Source: Micromonospora sp. NBC_01796 (GTDB lineage: Bacteria; Actinomycetota; Actinomycetes; Mycobacteriales; Micromonosporaceae). From it: DNA of 64,000 bases. Both the position numbers and the translations under genes were made by a program. Positions 16,049 to 25,888 of this stretch are shown here, in pieces. The stretch's first letter is position 1. Each line of letters starts with the position of its first letter. The stretch covers positions 3,720,001 to 3,784,000 of the forward strand of contig NZ_CP109078.1 of the NCBI RefSeq assembly GCF_035917455.1, read 5' to 3'. The notes under the pieces are model-generated. The model saw only the letters and a list, made by a program, of their open reading frames with translations. It was not told the DNA's origin and did no database searches.

Positions 16049-16887
16049 TGGCCACGCCGCCGGTGATCGACGGTGCCTTCGCCCGCTGGTTGGCGGCCCG
16101 GGCCGGGGATGCGCTGATGGAGTTGCGGACCGAGTTGGGGCACGCGGATCCGGGGGCGCTCAAGGCGGCCGGGGACAAGGTCTCGCACGATCTGCTCCGT
16201 ACCGAGTTGGCCCGTTGGCGGCCGGCGGACGCGGTGCTCTCCGAAGAGGACGACGGGGCGCGGCGGGCCTGGTCCGCCGATCTGGGTCCGGCGGCGCCGC
16301 CGAGGATCACCGCCGACCGGGTGTGGATCATCGACCCGCTGGACGGGACGCGGGAGTTCTCCGAGGAGGGCCGGTCCGACTGGGCGGTGCACGTGGCGCT
16401 CTGGGCGCGTACCGCGACGAGCGAGCACGGGCTGGTCGGCGGGGCGGTGGCGTTGCCGGCCCAGCACCGGGTGCTGGGTACGGACCATCCGCCGGCGTAC
16501 CCCCCGATGACGTTGCTGTCCGCGACCGCGCCGGGCGCGCGGACGATCCGGTTGGCGGCGAGTCGGAGTCGGCCGCCGGCGTTCCTGACCGAGTTGGCGG
16601 ACGAGGTCGGTGCGGAGTTGGTGCCGATGGGGTCGGCCGGTGCGAAGATCGCGGCGGTGATCAGTGGTGAGGTCGACGCGTACGTGCACGCGGGCGGGCA
16701 GTACGAGTGGGACTCGGCCGCGCCGGTGGCTGTGGCGACGGCCACGGGGCTGCACGCTTCCCGAATCGATGGTTCTGCGTTGAAATACAACGAGGCCGAT
16801 CCCCGGTTGCCGGACCTGGTGGTCTGCCGGAAAGATCTTGCGACCCGGCTGCTGGCAGCGCTGCGGCGGCATCTCCGGGTAGCCTAG
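16048..16887 (+). CDS. cysQ: CysQ-like 3'(2'),5'-bisphosphate nucleotidase / inositol monophosphatase family
   Basis: 279 aa Mg-dependent phosphatase. It would hydrolyse PAP, the by-product of PAPS use, or inositol phosphates. Motifs: the metal-binding Glu pair in VLSEEDDG (about 65-72), WIIDPLDGTREF (about 93-104), where DPxDGT is the family signature, and the C-terminal YEWDSAAPVAVATATG with the conserved Asp. The start at ATG 16048 overlaps a 17-codon upstream ORF. Immediate linkage to cysD and cysN favours the CysQ role in sulfate assimilation over inositol metabolism. Confidence 0.92.
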   Translation: MATPPVIDGAFARWLAARAGDALMELRTELGHADPGALKAAGDKVSHDLLRTELARWRPADAVLSEEDDGARRAWSADLGPAAPPRITADRVWIIDPLDGTREFSEEGRSDWAVHVALWARTATSEHGLVGGAVALPAQHRVLGTDHPPAYPPMTLLSATAPGARTIRLAASRSRPPAFLTELADEVGAELVPMGSAGAKIAAVISGEVDAYVHAGGQYEWDSAAPVAVATATGLHASRIDGSALKYNEADPRLPDLVVCRKDLATRLLAALRRHLRVA

Positions 16888-16947
16888 GCACCAGTTTTCT
16901 CGGCTTGACCGACCGGAAAGGTCTGGAATGCGCATGGGTGGCGGCGG

Positions 16948-17877
16948 ATGCAGCGGACGCGCGGCATGAACGGCACGGCGGCGTACCGGGTGTCGCATCT
17001 GGATGCGCTCGAGGCGGAGAGCATCTTCGTCATGCGTGAGGTGGTGGCCGAGTTGGAACGCCCGGTGTTGCTGTTCTCGGGTGGCAAGGACTCGATCGTG
17101 ATGTTGCGGTTGGCGCAGAAGGCGTTCGCGCCGGCGCGGATCCCGTTTCCGGTGATGCACGTCGACACCGGGCACAACTTCGCCGAGGTTCTCGACTACC
17201 GGGACCGGCGGGTGGCGGAGTTGGGTTTGCAGTTGGTGGTGGCGAGTGTGCCGGAGGCGTTGGAGTCCGGCCTGGTGCGGGAGTCCGCCGACGGGATGCG
17301 GAACCGGATCCAGACGCCGGTGTTGTTGGCGGCGGTGGAGAAGTACCGGTTCGATGCGTTGTTCGGGGGTGCGCGTCGGGACGAGGAGAAGGCGCGGGCG
17401 AAGGAGCGGGTGTTCTCGTTCCGGGACGATTTCGGGCAGTGGGATCCGAAGAACCAGCGGCCGGAGTTGTGGTCGTTGTACAACGGGCGTCATCATCCGG
17501 GTGAGTCGATCCGGGTGTTCCCGTTGTCGAACTGGACCGAGCTCGACATCTGGCACTACATCGCCAGGGAACAGTTGTCGTTGCCGTCGATCTACTACGC
17601 GCACGAGCGTGAGGTGATCGAGCGGGACGGGATGCTGTACGCGGTGAACGAGTTCATCGCGCCCCGTGGCGCCGAGGAGCCGTTCGTGACCCTGGTGCGG
17701 TACCGGACGGTCGGTGACGCCTCGTGCACCGCCGCGGTCCGGTCGGTCGCCGACACCGTGGAGTTGGTGATCGAGGAGGTCGCCGCGACCCGGATCACCG
17801 AGCGTGGGGCGACCCGTGGCGACGACCGGGTCAGTGAGGCCGCGATGGAAGACCGCAAACGGGAAGGCTACTTCTGA
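16948..17877 (+). CDS. cysD: Sulfate adenylyltransferase subunit 2 (CysD)
   Basis: 309 aa adenylylating subunit that makes APS from ATP and sulfate with the CysN GTPase. The PP-loop SGGKDSIVMLRLA lies near residues 44-56; HVDTGHNFAEV, GGARRDEEKARAKER and the C-terminal RERGATRGDDRVSEAAMEDRKREGYF-type tail match CysD. An ATG at 16966 is an alternative start; neither has a strong ribosome binding site. The TGA stop overlaps the cysN ATG (TGATG), so the two subunits are translationally coupled. Confidence 0.96.
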   Translation: MQRTRGMNGTAAYRVSHLDALEAESIFVMREVVAELERPVLLFSGGKDSIVMLRLAQKAFAPARIPFPVMHVDTGHNFAEVLDYRDRRVAELGLQLVVASVPEALESGLVRESADGMRNRIQTPVLLAAVEKYRFDALFGGARRDEEKARAKERVFSFRDDFGQWDPKNQRPELWSLYNGRHHPGESIRVFPLSNWTELDIWHYIAREQLSLPSIYYAHEREVIERDGMLYAVNEFIAPRGAEEPFVTLVRYRTVGDASCTAAVRSVADTVELVIEEVAATRITERGATRGDDRVSEAAMEDRKREGYF

Positions 17878-19184
17878 TGAGCACCACGGCGGTCACCGTC
17901 ACCGAGACCGGGCCGGTCGAGGGTCGGGCGATGGACCTGTTGCGTTTCGCGACGGCGGGCAGTGTCGACGACGGTAAGTCGACCCTGATCGGCCGGCTGC
18001 TCTACGACACGAAGTCGCTGTTCACCGACCAGTTGGCGGCGGTCGAGGCGGTCTCCGCCGCGCGTGGGGACGAGTACACGAACCTGGCGTTGCTGACCGA
18101 CGGCCTGCGGGCGGAGCGGGAGCAGGGCATCACCATCGACGTGGCGTACCGGTACTTCGCCACGCCGAGGCGGAAGTTCATCATCGCCGACACCCCCGGG
18201 CACATCCAGTACACCAGGAACATGGTCACCGGGGCCTCGACCGCCGACCTGGCGCTGATCCTGGTCGACGCCCGCAAGGGTCTGGTCGAGCAGTCCCGCC
18301 GGCACGCGTTCCTCTGCTCCCTGCTGCGGGTCCCGCACCTGGTGCTGTGCGTGAACAAGATGGACCTGGTCGACTGGTCCCAGGACGTCTTCGAGCGGAT
18401 CTCCGACGAGTTCACCGCCTTCGCCGCGAAACTCGAAGCCCCCGACCTGACCGTGGTCCCGATCTCCGCGTTGCGCGGCGACAACATCGTCACCCGGTCC
18501 GAACACACCCCCTGGTACGAGGGCCCGTCGCTGCTGCACCACCTGGAACGGGTGCACATCGCCTCCGACCGGAACCTGGTCGACGTACGGTTCCCGGTCC
18601 AGTACGTGATCCGCCCCCAGTCGACCACCATCACCGACTACCGCGGGTACGCCGGACAGGTCGCCTCCGGCGTACTCAAGCCGGGTGACGAGGTGATGGT
18701 CCTCCCGTCCGGGTTCACCAGCAGGATCGCCGGCATCGAGACCGCCGACGGACCCGTCGCCGAGGCGTTCCCCCCGATGTCGGTCACCGTCCGGCTCACC
18801 GACGAGATCGACATCTCCCGCGGCGACATGATCTGCCGGCCGAACAACGCCCCCGCCGTCGCCCAGGACATCGAGGCGATGATCTGCTGGATGGACGAGA
18901 GCACCCCGCTGCGCCCCGGCGCCAAGTACGCCATCAAACACACCACCCGTACCGCCCGAACCGTCATCCGCGAACTGCACTACCGCCTCGACGTGAACTC
19001 CCTGCACCGCGACGAGACCGCCACCGAACTCGGACTCAACGAGATCGGCCGCGTCCGCCTCCGCACCACCGTCCCCCTCCTCGCCGACGAGTACCGGCGC
19101 AACCGCACCACCGGCGGTTTCATCCTCATCGACGAGACCACCAACCGCACCGTCGCCGCCGGCATGATCGTCGACACGGCCTGA
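17877..19184 (+). CDS. cysN: Sulfate adenylyltransferase subunit 1, GTPase (CysN)
   Basis: 435 aa EF-Tu-like GTPase that drives APS formation. G motifs: G1 AGSVDDGKST (about 23-32), the switch region EREQGITIDVAYRYF, G3 DTPGH and G4 NKMD. Two beta-barrel domains follow. The protein stops after them, so there is no fused APS kinase (CysC) domain, and no cysC is seen in the window. It overlaps cysD by one base. A bidirectional hairpin ends the operon against galK. Confidence 0.96.
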   Translation: MSTTAVTVTETGPVEGRAMDLLRFATAGSVDDGKSTLIGRLLYDTKSLFTDQLAAVEAVSAARGDEYTNLALLTDGLRAEREQGITIDVAYRYFATPRRKFIIADTPGHIQYTRNMVTGASTADLALILVDARKGLVEQSRRHAFLCSLLRVPHLVLCVNKMDLVDWSQDVFERISDEFTAFAAKLEAPDLTVVPISALRGDNIVTRSEHTPWYEGPSLLHHLERVHIASDRNLVDVRFPVQYVIRPQSTTITDYRGYAGQVASGVLKPGDEVMVLPSGFTSRIAGIETADGPVAEAFPPMSVTVRLTDEIDISRGDMICRPNNAPAVAQDIEAMICWMDESTPLRPGAKYAIKHTTRTARTVIRELHYRLDVNSLHRDETATELGLNEIGRVRLRTTVPLLADEYRRNRTTGGFILIDETTNRTVAAGMIVDTA

Positions 19185-19195
19185 CGCGTAGGCAA

Positions 19196-19235
19196 AGGGG
19201 CCCTTTCCGTCGCGCTGGCGACAGGAAGGGCCCCT
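19196..19235. terminator. Bidirectional terminator between cysN and galK
   Basis: AGGGGCCCTTTCC (19196-19208) pairs with GGAAGGGCCCCT (19224-19235) with one bulged T. Inside it GTCGC/GCGAC forms a second stem with a GCTG loop. It stands between the convergent cysN and galK stops. Confidence 0.8.
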
Positions 19236-19244
19236 GCTCGCATC

Positions 19245-20429
19245 TCAGCCGAGGCGGTGGGCGCCGGGGGAGGGGATGGCGGGGAAGGCGCGGGGTGGGG
19301 TGAAACCCCGGGCGGCGTACGCCTCCGTGACGGCGGTGGCTACTGCTTCGACCCGGTTGGTGTCGACCAGGGCCAGTACGCAGCCGCCGAAACCGCCCCC
19401 GGTCATCCGGGCGCCGTACGCCCCGGCGGACAGGGCGGCCTCGACGGCGGTGTCGATCTCCGGGACGGTGATCTCGAAGTCGTCCCGCATCGACGCGTGC
19501 GAGGCGGTCAGCAGGGGACCGATCTCGCGTACCCGACCGGCGCGGAGCAGGGCCACCGTCTCCAGGACCCGCTGGTTCTCGGTGACTACGTGGCGGACCC
19601 GACGCCGTACCACCGGGTCGTCGAGGCGGGCGAGCGTCCCGTCCAGCCCGTCGACCGTGACGTCCCGCAGGGCAGGCACACCGAGTGCGGTTGCCGCCGC
19701 CTCGCAGGCCGCCCGGCGGGCCGCGTACTCGCCGGTGACGTGCCGGTGCGGGGCCCGGCTGTCCACCACGAGCACCGCCAGCCCGGCCGCGTCGAGGTCG
19801 AACGGGATCTGCTCGACCTCGAGCGACCGGCAGTCCAGGAAGAGCGCGTGCCCGTCCCGGCACCGGATCGACGCGGACTGGTCCATGATCCCGCAGGGCA
19901 TGCCGGCGTAGACGTTCTCCGCCCGCTGGGCCAGGGCCGGCCGGTCGTCCACCGGCAGGTCCAGCCCGCCGAGGTCGGCCAGGGCGGTCAGCACGGCCGA
20001 CTCCAGCGCGGCCGACGAGGAGAGCCCCGCCCCCAGCGGCACGTCGGAGGCGATTGCCAGCCTGGCTCCCGGTACGTCGAAACCGGCGTCGCGCAGCGCC
20101 CAGACCACCCCGGCGACGTACGCGCCCCAGCCGGTGACCCGGCCGGGTTCGGTCACGTCGGCGAGGTCGAAGTCGATCCGCTCGCCGGACTGCTCCGACC
20201 AGACCGTCCAACCCGGCTCCGGGCGGGGCGTGACGGCCACGACCGTCTGCTGCGGCAGGGCGAACGGCAGCACGAAGCCGTCGTTGTAGTCGGTGTGCTC
20301 ACCGATCAGGTTCACCCGACCGGGGGCGGCCCATGTGCCGGCGGGCTGGTCGCCGTACCCGGAGGTGAAGCCGTCGGTGGCGCGGGCGGCGACCCCGGCC
20401 GCGACCTCGCGCTGGTCGACCCGGCTCAT
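19245..20429 (-). CDS. galK: Galactokinase
   Basis: 394 aa GHMP kinase that phosphorylates galactose at C1 (Leloir pathway). Signature APGRVNLIGEHTDYNDGFVLP lies near residues 35-55, the ATP loop PLGAGLSSSAALESAVL near 130, the catalytic Asp region GIMDQSAS near 182, and the C-terminal ARMTGGGFGGCVLAL. ATG 20429 is chosen because it overlaps the galE stop (ATGA) and fits the family N-terminus; the frame is open 14 codons further. It forms an operon with galE. Confidence 0.96.
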   Translation of the reverse strand: MSRVDQREVAAGVAARATDGFTSGYGDQPAGTWAAPGRVNLIGEHTDYNDGFVLPFALPQQTVVAVTPRPEPGWTVWSEQSGERIDFDLADVTEPGRVTGWGAYVAGVVWALRDAGFDVPGARLAIASDVPLGAGLSSSAALESAVLTALADLGGLDLPVDDRPALAQRAENVYAGMPCGIMDQSASIRCRDGHALFLDCRSLEVEQIPFDLDAAGLAVLVVDSRAPHRHVTGEYAARRAACEAAATALGVPALRDVTVDGLDGTLARLDDPVVRRRVRHVVTENQRVLETVALLRAGRVREIGPLLTASHASMRDDFEITVPEIDTAVEAALSAGAYGARMTGGGFGGCVLALVDTNRVEAVATAVTEAYAARGFTPPRAFPAIPSPGAHRLG

Positions 20430-21415
20430 TCGACCGGCTCGGCGAGGATGTGCGCGCGGTAGAAGCTCCATGCGTCGGTGACCATGTCGGCCAGGGTCGG
20501 CTTCGCCGGCACCCAGCCGAGTTCGGTCCGGGCCCGCTCGGACGAGGCGACCAGGGCGGCCGGGTCGCCCTCCCGGCGCGGGGCCATCTCCACCGGCAGC
20601 GGGTGGCCGGTGACCTCCCGGACCACCTCGACCACCTGACGGTTGGAGAAGCCGTTGCCGTTGCCGAGGTTGTAGACCCGGTGCTCGCCCGGCGTCGCCG
20701 CGTCCAGCGCGAGCAGGTGGGCCCGGGCCAGGTCCTCGACGTGGATGTAGTCGCGTACGCAGGTGCCGTCGACGGTCGGGTAGTCGTCGCCGAAGAGCTG
20801 CAACTTTTCCCGGCGACCGGCGACGACGTCCAGCGCGATCGGGATCAGGTGGCTCTCCGGGTCGTGCCGCTCGCCGAGCGCCCGGTCGGGGCGGATGTAC
20901 GCGCCGGCCACGTTGAAGTAGCGCAGCGACACCGCGCCGAGCTGGTGTGCGATCGCCTCGGAGGTGAGGGCCATGTCGACGGCGAGCTTGGTGGCACCGT
21001 ACGTGTTGGTCGGCGCCTTGGTGGCCTGCTCGGTGATCGGCAGCTCGGTCGGGTTGCCGTAGACCGCGGCGGTGGAGGAGAAGACGAACCGGGGCACACC
21101 GGCAGCGCGTACGGCGTCGATCAGCGCGAGCGAGCCGACGGTGTTGTTCTCCCAGTAGATCTCCGGTCGGACCATCGACTCACCGGCGGCGATCAGGGCG
21201 GCGAAGTGCAGCACCCCGTCGAAACCGGCGTCCGGGGTGAGCACCTGGGCGGCGTCGTGGATCCGGGCCTGGACGAAGGTCGCCTCCGGGGCGAGCGCCT
21301 CGACGTGGCCGGTACGCAGGTCGTCCAGGACGACCACCTGGTGCCCGGCGTCGATCAGGAGCCGGGTGACGATGCTGCCGATGTAGCCCGCGCCGCCGGT
21401 GACGAGCAGTTTCAC
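20426..21415 (-). CDS. galE: UDP-glucose 4-epimerase
   Basis: 329 aa short-chain dehydrogenase-type epimerase that interconverts UDP-galactose and UDP-glucose. The NAD-binding TGGAGYIGS is at the N-terminus (about 6-14), the catalytic SSTAAVYG and YGATK (Tyr-x3-Lys) lie near 121 and 146, and the substrate loop RYFNVAGA near 175. The GTG start at 21415 follows GGGAGG (21425-21430) by 9 bases. The stop overlaps galK, so epimerase and kinase are made together. No galT is visible here. Confidence 0.96.
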   Translation of the reverse strand: MKLLVTGGAGYIGSIVTRLLIDAGHQVVVLDDLRTGHVEALAPEATFVQARIHDAAQVLTPDAGFDGVLHFAALIAAGESMVRPEIYWENNTVGSLALIDAVRAAGVPRFVFSSTAAVYGNPTELPITEQATKAPTNTYGATKLAVDMALTSEAIAHQLGAVSLRYFNVAGAYIRPDRALGERHDPESHLIPIALDVVAGRREKLQLFGDDYPTVDGTCVRDYIHVEDLARAHLLALDAATPGEHRVYNLGNGNGFSNRQVVEVVREVTGHPLPVEMAPRREGDPAALVASSERARTELGWVPAKPTLADMVTDAWSFYRAHILAEPVE

Positions 21416-21650
21416 GTGGTGCCCTCCCTGCCTGGCCCGCCGGGGTGTGTGCGCCGCGCACGCGAGGACCCCGGGGGGTGTGCGGGACAGATTACGGGCG
21501 TTGCCGGACGTCGCCGAACCGACGCTGTCCCACCGCGGTCCGGACCTGTCCACTGTTATCAGGTTCCACCATAATCCAACAGACTCGAACACCGGGGTCG
21601 GCGCTGGCGTGTCCCCACCCCGTACGCGTCCGGTGTCTACCATTTCTGAC

Positions 21651-22721
21651 ATGCGGGTATCCGGCAGTACCGGGCCCCGGCGCAGACCGCCGGGGCGTCC
21701 TGTTCGACAACCCGGCCCGGTCGCCCGGGGACTGGCCAGGGTGGTGGTGCGCGCCGCCGACGCGGCGACCCGCCTGGTCACCGGGATGCTCGGGGCCAGC
21801 CCGATCTCCGGCCGGGAACGGATCAGCGAGGCAGAACTGCGCGCCCTGGTCGCCGCGAACGACCTGCTCGACCCGGTGGAACGCCGGATCATCGACGAGG
21901 TCCTGGTGGCCGGGGCGAGCCTGGTCCGCGAGGTGATGATGCCGCGTACCGAGGTGGTCTTCCTCAACGCCCGGCTCACCCTCGAAGAGGCGGCCAGGCT
22001 GGTCCGGGCGGAGACCCACACCCGGTACCCGGTGGTCGACCTGCCGCACGACGACGTGATCGGCTTTGTGCACCTGCGCGACGTGCTGCTCCACCCGGAG
22101 GACGACGGGCGGGCCACGATCCGCGAGCTGACCCGGGAGGTCAAGCAGCTCCCCGGCAGCAAACGGGTGCTCGCCGCCCTGACCGAGATGCGCCGGGAGG
22201 GGCAGCACCTGGCCGTGGTGGTCGACGAGTACGGCGGCACCGCCGGCATCGTCACCCTCGAAGACCTGATCGAGGAGCTGGTCGGCGAGATCCACGACGA
22301 GTACGACGCCGTACCCGAGCCGGTCCTCGCCGGGGCGCCGGCGGTGGTCGACGGCCGGCTCAACCTGGCCGACTTCGCCGAGCGGGCCGGGTTCGCCCTG
22401 CCCGACGGCCCGTACGAGACGGTGGGCGGGTTCGTGATGGCCGCACTCGGGCGGCTCCCGGCACCGGGTGACGAGATCCCGGTACCGGTGGAGGCGACCG
22501 GTGCCGGCGCAGCCCTCCGTAACCTCGACCCGGGCCCGGCGACCCCGGACGGTGACGACGGAACCGACCGGGGTGGATCCGGCCACGGCTGGGTGCTGCG
22601 GGTGCTCGCCCTGGAGGGTCGACGGGTGGCCCGGATCGGCATCTCCCCGGCCCGTCTGCTGGAGCAGCGCCGGGCGCCCCGGTCGACCCCGCCGGACGAG
22701 TCACCCGTCCGTACCGCCTGA
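21651..22721 (+). CDS. CBS-domain protein of the CorC/HlyC family
   Basis: 356 aa. A tandem CBS pair (about 85-210, beginning REVMMPRTEVVFLNARLTLEEA and ending VVVDEYGGTAGIVTLEDLIEELVGEI) is followed by a CorC/HlyC domain (about 225-345). These proteins are linked to Mg/Co efflux or membrane association. There is no DUF21 membrane domain; the N-terminus is a basic stretch (STGPRRRPPGRPVRQ) with a weakly hydrophobic helix. ATG 21651 lies 7 bases after a TACCAT -10-like box, so the message may be leaderless. It is divergent from galE. Confidence 0.85.
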   Translation: MRVSGSTGPRRRPPGRPVRQPGPVARGLARVVVRAADAATRLVTGMLGASPISGRERISEAELRALVAANDLLDPVERRIIDEVLVAGASLVREVMMPRTEVVFLNARLTLEEAARLVRAETHTRYPVVDLPHDDVIGFVHLRDVLLHPEDDGRATIRELTREVKQLPGSKRVLAALTEMRREGQHLAVVVDEYGGTAGIVTLEDLIEELVGEIHDEYDAVPEPVLAGAPAVVDGRLNLADFAERAGFALPDGPYETVGGFVMAALGRLPAPGDEIPVPVEATGAGAALRNLDPGPATPDGDDGTDRGGSGHGWVLRVLALEGRRVARIGISPARLLEQRRAPRSTPPDESPVRTA

Positions 22722-22754
22722 GATCCGTGCCGGCCGGGAAGGCGCGGGGCCGGG

Positions 22755-24014
22755 TCAGCGGATCTGGAGCTTGCGCCAGGTCGAGCCGTCCGCCGAGTAC
22801 GCCACCCAACCGTTGACGAACAGGTCGTACGCGACGTATCCGGCGTCGGTACGCGCCAGTCGACCCACCTCGGGCAGGTTCCCGGTGGCCCGGCCGAAGC
22901 TGTGGCCGTCGTCGGCGCTGACGTACCACCCGTTGTCGGAACCGGAGAGCAGCAGCCGGCCGTCGAGCAGGGGCACCGGGTCACCGGTCATCCGGTCCGG
23001 CCCACCCACCGGCACCCCGGCCGAGGTACGGGTGAAGTTCCCGCCCCCGTCCGTCGACCGGAACACGCCGCGCAGCTCACCGCCGGGGCCGAGGACCACC
23101 GCGTACACCCGGTTGCCGAGGACACCGACCCGTACCGTGCCGGGTCTGCCGTCCGGGGTGTCGAGCGGGGTTTCGGTCCAGGTCGCGCCCCCGTCCCGGG
23201 TCACCGCCGCGACCGGGTGCCCGTCCCGGGTTCCGCCGATCCACCAGCCCCCGTCGGCGGTGGCGTCGGTCGCCACCCAGCAGACCCCGATCCCGTCGAC
23301 GGGGAGGCTGCCCACGTCTGCGAGCTGATCGGCGCGCCAGACCCGTACGGTCTCGGCGCAGCCGCCGTCCGGGGAGCCGCCCGGCGCCTGGCCGCGCAGC
23401 CGGTCGCCGGGTTGGAACCCGCCCGCCGCCGAGGTGCCGGCCGGCGCGCCGACCCGCCAGGTACGCCCCCCGTCGACCGAGGTGTACGCGGTGTCCCCGG
23501 TGACCGCCAGCCGCCCGCCGGGGAAGGCGAGCAGGTCCATCCCGGTCCGGTCACGGGTGGCACCGGGCAGCTCGGTCACCTGCCAGGTCCCGCCACCGTC
23601 CTCGGTCCGGGCCACGCTGGCCGGGCACGGCTCGACGTCGACGCACTCGGAGAGCAGGTAGCCATGGTCGGGGTCGGTGAACTCGATGTCGGTGATCGAG
23701 CCGGGCACGCCGGTCACCGGCCCGTTCAGGCCGTTGATGGTGATCCCGTCGTCGGTGTAGACCGGCCCGCCGGGCGGTGCCTGGGCCACCGGTGGCGGTT
23801 CGTCGGCCGCCGGGGTCCACGGGTGCAGCAGCAGGGTGCCGGTGACCGCCAGGGCCGCCAGGGCGCCGCCGGCCGCGCCGCGCCCACGCCGCCGGCGTCG
23901 GGCCGCCCGGTGCCGGATCCGGGCCAGCGGCGGCTGTTCGATCCGGTCCAGCAGGTCGGTCCGCCCGCGCGCCAGGTGGGCGTCGAGGGGGGTACGGGCT
24001 TCGGGCTCAGGCAT
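22755..24014 (-). CDS. Membrane-anchored BNR/Asp-box repeat protein partnered with an ECF sigma factor
   Basis: 419 aa. The cytoplasmic N-terminus (about 1-45) ends in an Arg-rich stretch, a single membrane helix (AAGGALAALAVTGTLLLHPW, about 46-66) follows, and the rest is predicted to be extracellular. The extracellular part has repeated Asp-box-like motifs (TEDGGGTWQV, SVDGGRTWRV, TRDGGATWTE, STDGGGNFTR, SADDGHSF, SADGSTWRK), the pattern of a beta-propeller. It overlaps the upstream ECF sigma gene by 8 bases. Position and topology suggest an anti-sigma or sensor role, but no zinc anti-sigma motif is visible, so this is inference. Confidence 0.8.
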   Translation of the reverse strand: MPEPEARTPLDAHLARGRTDLLDRIEQPPLARIRHRAARRRRRGRGAAGGALAALAVTGTLLLHPWTPAADEPPPVAQAPPGGPVYTDDGITINGLNGPVTGVPGSITDIEFTDPDHGYLLSECVDVEPCPASVARTEDGGGTWQVTELPGATRDRTGMDLLAFPGGRLAVTGDTAYTSVDGGRTWRVGAPAGTSAAGGFQPGDRLRGQAPGGSPDGGCAETVRVWRADQLADVGSLPVDGIGVCWVATDATADGGWWIGGTRDGHPVAAVTRDGGATWTETPLDTPDGRPGTVRVGVLGNRVYAVVLGPGGELRGVFRSTDGGGNFTRTSAGVPVGGPDRMTGDPVPLLDGRLLLSGSDNGWYVSADDGHSFGRATGNLPEVGRLARTDAGYVAYDLFVNGWVAYSADGSTWRKLQIR

Positions 24015-24633
24015 GGGTCACCTCGGTCGTGCCGGCACGGGGCGGCTGGGCGGGGGTCGCGTCGGTGGTGCCGGCGGGGGTCGGCTGGGCCGGGGTTGTT
24101 CCGGGAGGCCCGCCGAGGGATTCGCCGTAGTCGCCGAGCCGGGCGGCGAGCGCGGCCCGACCCCGGTGCAGCCGCGACTTGACCGTGCCCACCGCCACCC
24201 CGAGCAGTCCGGCGATCTCGTCGACCGGCAGGTCGGCGAAGTAGTGCAGGACCAGGACCTCCCGGTAGCCGACCGGGAGCCCGGCCAGCGCCTCGCGCAG
24301 GTCGGCCCGCTCCGGTCCGGGCGCCGCCTCGACCAGCCGGAGGATCGGGCGGTCCCGGCGCAGGATGGTGTCGAGCAGTTGCCGGCGGCGCCAGCGGCGG
24401 CGGACGACGTTGATCGCGACGGTACGCAGCCACGCCTCCGGGTTGTCGACGTCGGTCAGCCCGCGCGGCCGGGACAGGGCCCGGGCGAACGCCTCCTGGA
24501 CCACGTCCTGTGCCTCGGCGAGGTCGGCGGTGAACGCGTAGACCTGCGCGACGAGCCGCCGGTAGCAGGCGTGGTACAGCTCGCCGATCGCCTCGTCCGC
24601 CGTGGTGGACCCACGGCCGTCCTGGTCGCGCAC
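24007..24633 (-). CDS. ECF RNA polymerase sigma factor
   Basis: 208 aa group 4 sigma factor. Region 2 reads ELYHACYRRLVAQVYAFTADLAEAQDVVQEAFARAL; region 4 reads LPVGYREVLVLHYFADLPVDEIAGLLGVAVGTVKSRLHRGRAAL. A Pro/Thr/Ala-rich tail of 40 residues follows. GTG 24633 is preferred because AAGGGTGG lies 7 bases upstream; the frame stays open to 24732. The stop overlaps the start of the BNR membrane protein, so both are co-translated. It is divergent from trpS. Target promoters are unknown. Confidence 0.92.
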   Translation of the reverse strand: MRDQDGRGSTTADEAIGELYHACYRRLVAQVYAFTADLAEAQDVVQEAFARALSRPRGLTDVDNPEAWLRTVAINVVRRRWRRRQLLDTILRRDRPILRLVEAAPGPERADLREALAGLPVGYREVLVLHYFADLPVDEIAGLLGVAVGTVKSRLHRGRAALAARLGDYGESLGGPPGTTPAQPTPAGTTDATPAQPPRAGTTEVTHA

Positions 24634-24734
24634 CCGATCGCCACCCTTCAGATCCTCAGCGTACGAGTCCCCGCGAGCGGTCCGGGTTCCCGAGCCGGTG
24701 GAGGTCGGGCCGGGTTGGCATAGGCCCGTCATGA

Positions 24735-25793
<1,059 letters not shown>

Positions 25794-25888
25794 CCGGCGG
25801 GGCGGCACCGGCCAGATCCGGACCGGGACGACCCGGCGACGTTGAGGGTCGGCCGGCGTGTCTCGCCGGCCGGTGGGCAGAGCGGAGC

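Noticed and set aside
14458-17604. 1048-codon minus-strand frame
   Set aside because: It runs antisense to rplY, pth, cysQ and cysD, all of which have full family motifs; GC-rich codon bias opens the opposite frame.
21399-21650. Longer N-terminus for the CBS/CorC protein
   Set aside because: The extension overlaps the galE start region, has no membrane or CorC character, and a -10-like box precedes ATG 21651.
20430-22984. 852-residue fusion containing GalE
   Set aside because: The frame is open upstream of GTG 21415, but that part is antisense to the CBS/CorC gene; galE has its own ribosome site and normal length.
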